Notes under the pieces: model-generated
What the model saw: only the letters and a program-made list of their open reading frames with translations
What the model was told of the DNA's origin: nothing
The model's database searches: none
NCBI GenBank assembly: GCA_021200315.1
Contig: JAJQGU010000073.1
Span: 20,012 to 84,011 of the forward strand
Reading direction: 5' to 3'
DNA length: 64,000 nucleotides
Source: Akkermansiaceae bacterium
GTDB taxonomy: Bacteria; Verrucomicrobiota; Verrucomicrobiia; Verrucomicrobiales; Akkermansiaceae
Made by a program: the position numbers and the translations under genes
In this document: positions 8,704 through 16,905 of the stretch, piece by piece
Layout of the letters: every line of letters begins with the position of its first letter
Numbering within the stretch: position 1 is the first letter of the stretch

Positions 8704-9168
8704 ATGAAAACAATCACGATACTTCCATTTGCCGTTGCATTGGGCGGTGCTCTTGCCGCACAGGAGGCTGCTCCCGCTCCCGCGAGCGAGCCGCAGATGA
8801 CGGTACAATCCCCCTCTTCCACGCCAGACAAGAATGCTGCGGAGGCTCTTGTGAAAGAAATTCTCGAGTGTTTCTCCGAATTGAGCGATGCTCTCAACAA
8901 CGTGACGGACAAGACCAGCGCGGATGCCGCCGCGGCTCGTGTGGAAGAAATTGCCGCAGCGCTGAAGAGCGTTCAGGAAAAAGGCCGGGCTCTGGGAGAT
9001 CCGACTCCTGAAGTGCAGGAAGAGATTAAGCAGAAGTACGCCTCCCAGTTTGAGGAGACTCTTGGGAAGTTCCTGCAGGCGAGCATCAAGGCGAGTATCA
9101 ACGATTTTTATGGTTCAGAACGCCTTTTGGAGGTTTTTCAAGAGCTGAACGCCGGGTTTGAACCCTGA
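8704..9168 (+). CDS. Small exported helical protein, unknown function
   Basis: 154 residues, not recognised. The first 20 residues form a signal peptide (FAVALGGALAAQ). A Pro/Ala linker follows, then an Ala/Glu/Lys-rich region with strong helical and coiled-coil character. There are no cysteines in the mature part except one in ILECF. Single-gene unit with its own promoter, diverging from rtcB. Probably periplasmic. The start is chosen from the signal peptide and promoter. Confidence 0.65.
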   Translation: MKTITILPFAVALGGALAAQEAAPAPASEPQMTVQSPSSTPDKNAAEALVKEILECFSELSDALNNVTDKTSADAAAARVEEIAAALKSVQEKGRALGDPTPEVQEEIKQKYASQFEETLGKFLQASIKASINDFYGSERLLEVFQELNAGFEP

Positions 9169-9212
9169 TTTTTTCTTGGCTCCTTCGGTGAAGTGGGCTT
9201 TGTTTCTTATTT

Positions 9213-11180
9213 CTACAACTCATTGCGGGCGATGGCTCGCGAGGTGCGCTCAATTTCTTCGCTGAGTTCGGCCCAGCGGGTGAACGAAGCCTCAAGTCCT
9301 CTGTCGAGCTCCTGAAATTCCTTCGTGAGAGCATTTAAGCGCTTGGCGTCCGAGAGAACATCCGGCTGTCCGAGTTCGGAGATGACGGCCGCCTTGCGTG
9401 CCTCTCTGGCGGCGATGCTTTGTTCGAGGCTTTCAAGTTCAGTTTGGAGTGGTTTCAGGAACCGGGTCTTCCTGCGGCGCAATTCGGCCTCGGCACGGCG
9501 TTTTTCCCGGCGGCCGCCGCCTCCTGTCGGCCGAGCAGCGGAAGAGGCAGAGAATGGAGCCGCTTCTCTTTCCGCGGTTTCCAAATAGTTGCTGACGTTG
9601 CCGTAGAAAAGGCGGGGGGGCAGACCCGGGCGGAATTCAAGCACTTTGTTGACGATGGGATCGAGAAAGGAACGATTGTGAGAAACGATGCAATATGAGC
9701 CCGGGTATTCGAGCAGAGCCTTTTGAAGCACGCTTTGCGACTGGAAATCAAGATGATTCGTCGGCTCGTCCATGATGAGGAAGTTGGCCGGCTTCAGCAG
9801 CATGCACACGAGCGCCACGCGGGAACGCTCGCCCCCCGAGAGTACGCCGATGCGCTTGAATACGTCATCTCCGCGAAAGAGAAAACACCCGAGAATGTTG
9901 CGCACGATGGGAGCCGTTCTGGCCGAGGCGGCGGCGGTGACGCATTCAAGTACAGTCTGCCCGGGGTCGAGCACATCGGCGTGAGTCTGTGAGAAAAAGG
10001 CCGTTTCGGTGTGGCTCCCGAAAGTGTGCGCACCTGAATCCGGCGCCTCCGCGGCGGAGAGGATGCGCGTAAATGTTGATTTTCCCGCGCCGTTCACGCC
10101 TACGATGGCAATGCGGTCGCCCTTTTCTATGACGAAAGAGAAGTCGCGCAGAAGTTCAATGCTGCCATATGCCTTTGACACCGAATCGAGCCGCACAACC
10201 ACATGCCCGCCCGGCGGCGGATCGGGGAAGCGGAAATTCATGACCGCGTCGTCATCTTCAAGCTCGATGAGTTCGATCTTCTCAAGCTGCTTGATGCGCG
10301 ATTGCACAAGCGATGCTTTAGTGGCCTTGGCACGGAACCGATCGATGAATTCGCGGGTTTTGGCAAGCTCGCGCTGCTGAGCCTTGTATTGGCGCCGGAG
10401 GATTTCCCGGCGCTCCCTGCTTTCTTTCAGAAAGGATGAGAAATTGCCGGAGTACTCTTCGGCTCGTCCATGGTGGAAGGCAATCGTGCGGGTGACGAGA
10501 GAGTCGAGCAGGGCAATGTCATGCGAAATGATTGCCACGGCTCCGCGGAATCCCTTGAGGTACTGTTCCATCCATCGCTGTGAACGGATGTCGAGGTGAT
10601 TGGTGGGTTCGTCGAGCAACAAGACATCCGGATTTCCCAGAAACAATTTGGCCAGCGCAATGCGCATCTGCCAGCCGCCGGAAAACTCGCCGCAGTCGCG
10701 TTCGAAGTCCTCCTCGTGAAATCCGAGCCCGCGCAGGATGGCTTCCGCGCGCGGCCGGAGTTTCGAGAGCTCGTTGTCGTGCAGTTGCAGTTCAAGTGTC
10801 CCGATCTGATCCAGCAATGAGGCGTATTCGGGAGAGTCGGCAGGCAGGACGCTCATCTGGTCGGACAGGGCTTCCACCCGTGCGGCCGCTTCGAGAAGAC
10901 CGCCGGCCGCGCTCAGCGTTTCCTCGTACAGAGAGCGGCCCGAGACGTGGATCCCTTCTTGCGGCAGGTAGCCCACGCGTGCGCCGGCAGACAGAAGCAC
11001 CCGCCCCGAATCCGGTTCCATCGTCCCAGCAATGCACTTCATCAGGGTGGATTTTCCCGCGCCGTTCTGCCCGGCAAAGGCAAGCCGTTCCCCCTCATTC
11101 ACCGTGAAGGACAGATCGTCGAACAGCACGCGGGCTGCGTACTGAATGTGCAGGTTCTGTACTGCGAATACCACTTTCAC
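9213..11180 (-). CDS. ABC-F family ATPase (Uup/YheS-like)
   Basis: Soluble tandem-ABC ATPase of 655 residues, the class that binds ribosomes and remodels stalled or antibiotic-bound translation complexes. First ABC: Walker A GQNGAGKST, signature FSGGW, Walker B VLLLDEPTNHLD. A basic linker helix follows (ESRERREILRRQYKAQQRE). Second ABC: Walker A GVNGAGKST, signature LSGGE, Walker B FLIMDEPTNHLD. The C-terminal part is a predicted coiled coil as in Uup. It has no membrane segments, so it is not a transporter. The start is GTG. Which ABC-F subgroup it belongs to cannot be fixed by eye. Confidence 0.93.
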   Translation of the reverse strand: MKVVFAVQNLHIQYAARVLFDDLSFTVNEGERLAFAGQNGAGKSTLMKCIAGTMEPDSGRVLLSAGARVGYLPQEGIHVSGRSLYEETLSAAGGLLEAAARVEALSDQMSVLPADSPEYASLLDQIGTLELQLHDNELSKLRPRAEAILRGLGFHEEDFERDCGEFSGGWQMRIALAKLFLGNPDVLLLDEPTNHLDIRSQRWMEQYLKGFRGAVAIISHDIALLDSLVTRTIAFHHGRAEEYSGNFSSFLKESRERREILRRQYKAQQRELAKTREFIDRFRAKATKASLVQSRIKQLEKIELIELEDDDAVMNFRFPDPPPGGHVVVRLDSVSKAYGSIELLRDFSFVIEKGDRIAIVGVNGAGKSTFTRILSAAEAPDSGAHTFGSHTETAFFSQTHADVLDPGQTVLECVTAAASARTAPIVRNILGCFLFRGDDVFKRIGVLSGGERSRVALVCMLLKPANFLIMDEPTNHLDFQSQSVLQKALLEYPGSYCIVSHNRSFLDPIVNKVLEFRPGLPPRLFYGNVSNYLETAEREAAPFSASSAARPTGGGGRREKRRAEAELRRRKTRFLKPLQTELESLEQSIAAREARKAAVISELGQPDVLSDAKRLNALTKEFQELDRGLEASFTRWAELSEEIERTSRAIARNEL

Positions 11181-11262
11181 TCATTTGGCGGGAGCCGGAT
11201 GTCCGGACAACGTGCCGGCGCTTTCCGCGGAACGGTTCACCAATCCCCCCGCATTCTGTTTC

Positions 11263-11787
11263 TCATTTCCCCAGAACCTTGTTCCACTTGGCAATACGCC
11301 CCTTCTGCTCATCAAATAAATCGGAGCAATCGTCCTGAATTTCAATCGTCTGAATCGTGTCGCCCTGGCGGATGGCGTTCACCACAGCCTGGTCTTCCTT
11401 ACCGTGCACCCTGCCGAAGACAGTATGCTTGCCGTCGAGCCACGGGGTCTCCGTGTGAGTAATGAAGAATTGCGAACCGTTCGTTCCCAAACCATCCCAT
11501 GCCTTGCCGGCATTGGCCATTGAGAGCGTGCCGGGGGCGTCGTGTTTCAGGTCGGGGCGGCATTCGTCGTCAAAGCGGTAGCCGGGGCCTCCCCGTCCGG
11601 TGCCTTCGGGGCAGCCGCCTTGAATCATGAAATCGGCGATCACGCGATGGAAGGAGAGTCCATCGTAAAAGCCATGCCGCGCCAAGTTGAGAAACGACGC
11701 GGCGGTGACAGGCGTTCTCGAGGCGAACACCGTCAGTTTGATGTCGCCCTTGGAGGTTTTGATCGTGATATTTTTGTCGGTGGCCAT
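11263..11787 (-). CDS. Peptidyl-prolyl cis-trans isomerase, cyclophilin type
   Basis: Single-domain cyclophilin of about 174 residues, no signal peptide, so cytoplasmic. Conserved features: [13 protein letters not shown] (catalytic Arg), [10 protein letters not shown], and [13 protein letters not shown] short C-terminal tail extends past the fold. The ATG at 11787 is preferred over GTG at 11793 because a promoter with 17-base spacing ends 6 bases before the ATG. Confidence 0.95.
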   Translation of the reverse strand: MATDKNITIKTSKGDIKLTVFASRTPVTAASFLNLARHGFYDGLSFHRVIADFMIQGGCPEGTGRGGPGYRFDDECRPDLKHDAPGTLSMANAGKAWDGLGTNGSQFFITHTETPWLDGKHTVFGRVHGKEDQAVVNAIRQGDTIQTIEIQDDCSDLFDEQKGRIAKWNKVLGK

Positions 11788-11793
11788 GCGCAC

Positions 11794-11822
11794 AGGGTAA
11801 CAAAGACGGGTATCGAATGCAA
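11794..11822 (-). promoter_or_regulatory. Promoter of the cyclophilin gene, leaderless
   Basis: Minus strand TTGCAT, 17-base spacer, TACCCT, then GTGCGC and ATG. The predicted transcription start coincides with the start codon. Confidence 0.65.
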
Positions 11823-11938
11823 GGCTTGATGAAGAACAGACGCATCACGGAGACATGCCCGACGGCGTTTTGCCCTGCCTCCCCCGCGTGAGGGGAAAGG
11901 CGTAGGCGGCGCTGCGCCCGTATAGCCGGGCTTGGCGG

Positions 11939-12709
11939 TCAGGAAGGAAGTGTGAGATGCGCTTTCCATGTGCGGACGGCATGGGCGATTTCTTCGGAAA
12001 CTTGAGCCTGCGGCTTGACGAAGGAGGGGGTGAACCATGGAAAGGCTCCCACGAGGTCGTGAATAACCACCACTTCGCCGTCGCTGGTGCCATGGCCGGC
12101 TCCGATGCCGATGGTGGGTATGGGGCTGCGGGCTGTGATGCGTCTGGCAGTGGAGCCTTTGGTGCACTCCACCACGGCGGCAAAGGCGCCGGCGGCGGCT
12201 ATGGCGGAGATGTCCTCCATCAAGGCGGCCGCTTCCTCTTCGCTTCTGCCTTTCATTTTATAGCCGCCCTCTTCGAGCACTTTTTGGGGGAGGAGGCCGA
12301 TGTGGCCCATTACGGGAATACCTGCCGCCCTGATGGCCGCGATGTGCGGCGCTTTCTCAACGCCTCCTTCAAGTTTCACGGCTCCTGCCCCGGTGGCCGC
12401 CAAAGTGCGTGCCGATTTCACGGCCTGATCAGGCGTATCGTAGGTGTGGATAGGCATGTCGACTACCACGAGCGCGGTTTTGACGGCGCGCGCTACCATT
12501 TCGCCGTGGTGAATCATGTGGGGGAGTGTGACGTGCGTGGTATCCGGATAGCCCATTACGACCATTCCGAGGGAATCGCCCACGAGGATGATGTCCACGC
12601 CGGTTTCATCGAGCAGGCGCGCCGTCGGATAGTCGTAGGCGGTCAGCATGGCAATGGGGCGCACTCCGCGAAGCGCCTGAATGCGTGCAATGGTTTCAGT
12701 GGTGTTCAT
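11939..12709 (-). CDS. panB: 3-methyl-2-oxobutanoate hydroxymethyltransferase
   Basis: First committed enzyme of pantothenate synthesis: transfers a hydroxymethyl group from methylene-THF to ketoisovalerate. 256 residues, normal length. Motifs: MLTAYDYPTARLLDETGVDIILVGDSLGM is the family N-terminus (metal-binding Asp in VGDSLG), and GHIGLLPQ and IGIGAGHGTSDGEV are further family blocks. Last gene of the dapA-dapB-folK-panB operon; ATGA overlap with folK. Confidence 0.97.
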   Translation of the reverse strand: MNTTETIARIQALRGVRPIAMLTAYDYPTARLLDETGVDIILVGDSLGMVVMGYPDTTHVTLPHMIHHGEMVARAVKTALVVVDMPIHTYDTPDQAVKSARTLAATGAGAVKLEGGVEKAPHIAAIRAAGIPVMGHIGLLPQKVLEEGGYKMKGRSEEEAAALMEDISAIAAAGAFAAVVECTKGSTARRITARSPIPTIGIGAGHGTSDGEVVVIHDLVGAFPWFTPSFVKPQAQVSEEIAHAVRTWKAHLTLPS

Positions 12710-13221
12710 GATTGCGAAAAAAGAATGGGTGCAGGCTCGGCGCCGTCCAGGGCGGCAAGCAGGGCGGCCACCGTATCGTTCTGTCCGGGAAGAACGAGCT
12801 TCGGCCGGATGTCCGCCAAGGGCTTCAGCACGAAGCGCCGGATGTGTGCCCGGGGATGAGGGAGGACAAGGCCGGGAAGATCGAGAGCGAGGGAGCCCAT
12901 GTAGAGAATATCCGCGTCAAGCGTGCGGGGAGCGCCATAAATGCCGGTGCGCATGCGTCCGGCCCGTTGTTCGAGGTCGTGACAAAAGGCAAGCAGAGTC
13001 AGGGGGCGCCAATCGCACTGTACTTCGGCCACGGCGTTGAGATAAGGGGGGGAGCCTGCCGGACAGCCTTGCGGAACCGTTTCGTAAACAGGGGAACAGA
13101 GCACCTGCCCGAAGGCGGATTCCAGCGCGGAGATCGCCTGCGCCAGATGTGCTGCACGGTCTCCCAGGTTGGATCCCAACGCGATCCCACAGGGAAGAGA
13201 AGCTGGGGAGAAACCAATCAT
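12706..13221 (-). CDS. folK: 2-amino-4-hydroxy-6-hydroxymethyldihydropteridine diphosphokinase
   Basis: HPPK of folate synthesis, about 171 residues. Motifs: ALGSNLGDR near the N-terminus, FLNAV-like YLNAVAEV, RTLDADILYMG with the metal-binding Asp pair, and LPHPRAHIRRFVLKPL. The ATG at 13221 starts the fold directly at IALGSNLG and clears dapB; the ORF-track start at 13302 would run into dapB by 41 bases. Overlaps panB by 4 bases. Placement beside panB joins two pteridine-linked steps, because PanB uses the folate cofactor. Confidence 0.95.
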   Translation of the reverse strand: MIGFSPASLPCGIALGSNLGDRAAHLAQAISALESAFGQVLCSPVYETVPQGCPAGSPPYLNAVAEVQCDWRPLTLLAFCHDLEQRAGRMRTGIYGAPRTLDADILYMGSLALDLPGLVLPHPRAHIRRFVLKPLADIRPKLVLPGQNDTVAALLAALDGAEPAPILFSQS

Positions 13222-13261
13222 GGCAATCAGGCTCCCGGGGCAGACCGGAAAAAAGGCGGAG

Positions 13262-14005
13262 TCAGGATTGCTCCCGCAGCCCCAACACGTCTTCCATGTC
13301 ATAGAGGCCGGTTCCTTTGCCTTGCAGCCAGAGGGCGGCGCGGACGGCGCCGGAAGCGAAGGTCATGCGGCTCGACGCCCTGTGTGTGAGCTCCACGCGT
13401 TCACCGTCGGCCGCAAATACAACGGTGTGATCCCCCACCACGTCGCCGCCGCGCATGCTGTGCATGCCGATTTCCCGCTGCTTCCGTGCGCCCACAAGAC
13501 CTTTCCGGCCGCAAGCCACATCCGCATCCGCACTGTAGCCGCGCGTTTTGCAGAGCTCTTCGGCCAGGCGTCGCGCCGTGCCCGAGGGGGCGTCAATCTT
13601 GTGGCGGTGGTGCATTTCGACAATCTCGATGTCGAAGGAGTCTCCGAGAATACGGGAAGCGTGCCGAGTCAGCCAGAAAAGGGTATTTACCCCTGCGGAA
13701 TAATTGGCGGCAAACACAATGGGAAGCTCTTTCGCCGCCTCGTCGATGGCCCGGCGTTCCTCCGCCGTATGCCCGGTGGTGCCGATCACCAGGGGTACCC
13801 GGCGCCGAATGGATTCCGCAAGCAGTTCCTTCGTGAAGCCGTGGAAGGAAAAGTCAATGGCGATATCGGCCTTCTCCAGGGCCGGGCCGAGCTCCTGCCC
13901 CGCATCGTGCGTGGCGGCCAGACGGGTGTCTGGGTTCTCTTCCACCGCCTGCCGCACAGCTTTGCCCATGCGCCCCGAAATACCTGTGACGAGAATGTTC
14001 AACAT
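13262..14005 (-). CDS. dapB: 4-hydroxy-tetrahydrodipicolinate reductase
   Basis: NAD(P)H reductase in the lysine/diaminopimelate pathway. 247 residues. N-terminal Rossmann motif VTGISGRMGKAV and the catalytic EIVEMHHRHKIDAPSGTA block are both intact, as is ANYSAGVN. It starts 5 bases after the dapA stop, so the two are cotranscribed. Confidence 0.97.
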   Translation of the reverse strand: MLNILVTGISGRMGKAVRQAVEENPDTRLAATHDAGQELGPALEKADIAIDFSFHGFTKELLAESIRRRVPLVIGTTGHTAEERRAIDEAAKELPIVFAANYSAGVNTLFWLTRHASRILGDSFDIEIVEMHHRHKIDAPSGTARRLAEELCKTRGYSADADVACGRKGLVGARKQREIGMHSMRGGDVVGDHTVVFAADGERVELTHRASSRMTFASGAVRAALWLQGKGTGLYDMEDVLGLREQS

Positions 14006-14010
14006 GGCGA

Positions 14011-14892
14011 TCAGAGCAAGTGAAAGCGGTTCAGAAGCCCGCGGAGCACATCCTGCTTCTCTTCATGGAGAGGAGCGAGCGGCAGGCGGATATCCCATGA
14101 GATTTCACCGCGCAGGGCGAGAGCCGCCTTGATGGGCACGGGGTTCGTGTCGAGCGTCATCAAGCCTTTCATCAGCGGGTAGAACTTTTTCTGCAAGGCG
14201 CGTGCAGCGTTCATGTCGCCGGAGAGCGCAGCGTCCACAAGCCGCTTCATGAAATCGGGGGCGAGGTTCGACGTCACCGAGACAAGCCCCTGCGCCCCGC
14301 ACGAAATAAATGGCACCGCGAGCCCATCGTCGCCGCACAGGACGGAAAAATCATCCGGCAGCGCCTCACAGAGGCGGTTCACTCGGTCCACGCTGCCGCC
14401 GGCTTCTTTCACGGCAATGACATTCGGACAATCGGCGGCCAGCCGGACGATGACCTCCACGGGAATTTCGATGCCGCAGCGGCCCGGGATGCTGTAGAGC
14501 ATGACGGGCAGAGAGGTCGCTTCGGCCACCATGCGGAAGTGGCGGTACAGACCTTCCCGGGAGGGCTTGTTGTAATAGGGGCATACCTGCAATGTGCCGT
14601 GAGCGCCCATTTTTTCGGCATCGCGCGTCAGGGCAACGGCCTCTTCGGTGGAGTTGGAGCCCGTGCCGGCAATCACCTGCACCCGATCCCGGGCGGTCTC
14701 AATGGCCAGGCGAATGACATCCGCATGTTCCTTGTGCGAGAGGGTGGGCGATTCGCCCGTCGTTCCCACGGGGACGATCCCATCGACTCCGGCGGCAATC
14801 TGGCGTTCGATCAAGGCCTGATAGGCTTCGGCGTCCACCCTGCCGTCGCGAAAAGGTGTGATCAGTGCTGTGTAAAGACCGCAGTATTTCAT
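14011..14892 (-). CDS. dapA: 4-hydroxy-tetrahydrodipicolinate synthase
   Basis: Class I aldolase condensing pyruvate and aspartate semialdehyde. 293 residues, normal. Motifs: GTTGESPTL, YYNKPSREGLYRHF (catalytic Tyr), YSIPGRCGIEI, and IAVKEAGG with the Schiff-base Lys. The ATG at 14892 gives the standard N-terminus (MKYCGLYTALITPF) and sits just after a promoter; the upstream extension in the track is rejected. First gene of the operon dapA-dapB-folK-panB. Confidence 0.97.
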   Translation of the reverse strand: MKYCGLYTALITPFRDGRVDAEAYQALIERQIAAGVDGIVPVGTTGESPTLSHKEHADVIRLAIETARDRVQVIAGTGSNSTEEAVALTRDAEKMGAHGTLQVCPYYNKPSREGLYRHFRMVAEATSLPVMLYSIPGRCGIEIPVEVIVRLAADCPNVIAVKEAGGSVDRVNRLCEALPDDFSVLCGDDGLAVPFISCGAQGLVSVTSNLAPDFMKRLVDAALSGDMNAARALQKKFYPLMKGLMTLDTNPVPIKAALALRGEISWDIRLPLAPLHEEKQDVLRGLLNRFHLL

Positions 14893-14904
14893 ATCTCGGC
14901 ATCG

Positions 14905-14933
14905 AGCATACCTCACCTGCCCGCGTTTGTCAC
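14905..14933 (-). promoter_or_regulatory. Promoter of the dapA operon, near-leaderless
   Basis: Minus strand GTGACA, 17-base spacer, TATGCT; ATG 12 bases further on, predicted leader about 6 bases. Confidence 0.6.
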
Positions 14934-15040
14934 GTCCATTTCCTCCCAATCTGCCGGAGAGCGGAGACATGGCAAGCCGGGCTTCCGAGTGCCCGTGCGT
15001 CCCGATGCGCTCCGCAGTTCCGAACCTCGCCGTTTTCCGT

Positions 15041-16690
15041 TCACAAGTAGTTTCCTATCGATCGAATCGTGCGATAAATTTCCCGGTGCTCGGCCAAGAG
15101 GGGGGCGAGCTGCTCCGTGTTGCGCGTCACTTTAAGACGCGGTTCGGTGAAGAGTTTGCGGTAAGCCGAGACGCGCGAGACGAGCAGTTGCTGCAGAGCC
15201 GGCCGCAGAATTTCGGTCACGGTCATTTGCAGCGGTGCGGAAAATTCTTCGATGCGGCGTTTCAGGCGCGCTTTCTCCCACCAGAGAATAGTGCAGCCGA
15301 TCAACCAAACCAGCGCACAGACGGAAAGACTCGCCAGCCCCAGCGTATGGTGGCCGAGTCCTCCGAAGATGCCGGCTGTGATGATGAAGAACAGAGTCAT
15401 GTAGATGATGCGCGTCATCCAAGTGATTTGCTCATGGCATATATTAATTAGAAACGGCTTGACGCCCAATTTATTCAGGGGTTTGTACATCATGTGCCCC
15501 AGTTCTCTGCGCAGTGTCTGCAATTCTTCTTCCAGCTGTTTCTCCGGGAATTCGCCTATATCGCATTCGAGCTTTTGTTTCATGCGGGGGCGAATCTGAA
15601 CCCAGTTTTCGCGGCAGGAAAAGATGAAAGCGCGGTCCTGCGCCTCTTGCCGCCTTTCAATCGCCCTGCGGACGAGATTGTAATATAATCCGTCGACCTT
15701 TTCTCCCAGGCGTTCGAGTTGAAGCATCTTGCCGGGCGTCACCAGAAAACCGAACCGCCAGGAGAGCATGTTCGACAAGTCGGGAACAAGTGACTGCACG
15801 ATATGCCCCAAGCCTTGAACCTGCCTGGGAATGCTTTCGGCCTGCTGGCGTTGAAAGACGTCGATCTCGCTGTCGATGCCGCTCAAAAAGCCGCTGTCTG
15901 TGCGAAGCATCTGATTGCGCCGCCGGAGTATGCTGGCCTGTTCGTCCAAGAGGTTCACTGCGGCCGTGTAGAGCCGGTGCAGATCACCCCTGAGCAGGGA
16001 GGGAGAATCGAGCGCATCCTGCACGCGCTCGGCGAAGACATCGAGACCCGTGCCTTGGATTGTCCCGCCGGGCGTTACTTGGTAGAGGGGCAGCTCTATG
16101 CCGAGGCGTTTCATACTCAGTTCCCGGATCTGCGCTTTGATCGTCCGGATGTCTTCGGGAGAGCGGCGGTCGCAGTGGGTCAGCGCAATGATGCGCAGAG
16201 TACGGAAGCCCTCCGGCAAGCCGGAGAGCAGCTCCCATGCGGAGGGGCACCAAGGGTTGTCGCCGCCCATGACCGCAATCACGAGATCGCTTTCCGCCAA
16301 AAGGGGAGCTATTGCCTGGCGCACGGCATTTTCGCGGCAATCGCCGGTGTCGACGAGCTCCAGCCGGTCGAGCTGGTAGTCCCCCAGAAACCGGGAATTC
16401 TCCGAATCGCCGTCGTCATTGCCGAGACGCCAGCGGATGAAGTGCGCTTTCATCTCATGGGCGGCGATGCAGGGAATGCCGAGCAGCCCGGCGATCAAAG
16501 ACGATTTGCCGCAGCCTTTTTCTCCGATGATGACAATGCGGCGCGTGCGCGCGACAAGAGCCAGCCTTTTTTCCACTTCGGGCGCCATGGCGGAAGGCTC
16601 GTCGGAGTCGATTTTCCGGCAAAGCTCCAGGGAGCGTCCGGCCCAATACCGCACGATGCTTTCTGTTCTTCTGAAATTGCGTTTCAGCAT
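15041..16690 (-). CDS. Dynamin-like / P-loop GTPase with C-terminal membrane hairpin
   Basis: 549 residues, specific family not recognised. G-motifs are visible in the first third: G1 GEKGCGKSS (about residue 56), G3 DTGD in LELVDTGDC, and G4 THCD in ALTHCD (a variant of NKxD). A long helical middle with coiled-coil character follows. Near the C-terminus two adjacent hydrophobic segments (about IIYMTLFFIITAGIFG and ASLSVCALVWLIGCTILWW) look like a membrane hairpin, then another helix. This GTPase-stalk-membrane layout resembles bacterial dynamin-like proteins, which remodel or seal membranes. Single gene, divergent from the MFS gene. G4 lacks the usual Asn, so nucleotide preference is uncertain. 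Confidence 0.7.
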   Translation of the reverse strand: MLKRNFRRTESIVRYWAGRSLELCRKIDSDEPSAMAPEVEKRLALVARTRRIVIIGEKGCGKSSLIAGLLGIPCIAAHEMKAHFIRWRLGNDDGDSENSRFLGDYQLDRLELVDTGDCRENAVRQAIAPLLAESDLVIAVMGGDNPWCPSAWELLSGLPEGFRTLRIIALTHCDRRSPEDIRTIKAQIRELSMKRLGIELPLYQVTPGGTIQGTGLDVFAERVQDALDSPSLLRGDLHRLYTAAVNLLDEQASILRRRNQMLRTDSGFLSGIDSEIDVFQRQQAESIPRQVQGLGHIVQSLVPDLSNMLSWRFGFLVTPGKMLQLERLGEKVDGLYYNLVRRAIERRQEAQDRAFIFSCRENWVQIRPRMKQKLECDIGEFPEKQLEEELQTLRRELGHMMYKPLNKLGVKPFLINICHEQITWMTRIIYMTLFFIITAGIFGGLGHHTLGLASLSVCALVWLIGCTILWWEKARLKRRIEEFSAPLQMTVTEILRPALQQLLVSRVSAYRKLFTEPRLKVTRNTEQLAPLLAEHREIYRTIRSIGNYL

Positions 16691-16707
16691 TCGCCCGCCC
16701 GGCGCAC

Positions 16708-16736
16708 ATAGTACTGAAAAGGACGGTGTCTGTCCA
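16708..16736 (-). promoter_or_regulatory. Promoter of the dynamin-like GTPase gene
   Basis: Minus strand TGGACA, 17-base spacer, TACTAT; start codon 17 bases after the -10. Confidence 0.5.
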
Positions 16737-16856
16737 CTCCAAAAGCGTTCTCTTCACCTGAAGAAGCGGCTTGCATTCCGTTCAGTCTGTGCACGCCTGC
16801 GCGGCAGCCTCCATGAAAAGCCCCGCTCTTCCGGCGGATTGGCGGGAGGATGTTCT

Positions 16857-16867
16857 CCCCCCCCCCC
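16857..16867 (+). repeat. Homopolymeric C11 tract upstream of the MFS gene
   Basis: Eleven consecutive C residues, 38 bases before the first possible MFS start codon and outside its reading frame (an in-frame TAG lies between). Confidence 0.9.
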
Positions 16868-16905
16868 TCCTCCGGCTCGGGCGAACAGTTGGAGTTTAGA
16901 TTTGC

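Noticed and set aside
11845-11938. Possible terminator after panB
   Set aside because: Only imperfect short inverted repeats without a T tract; not called.
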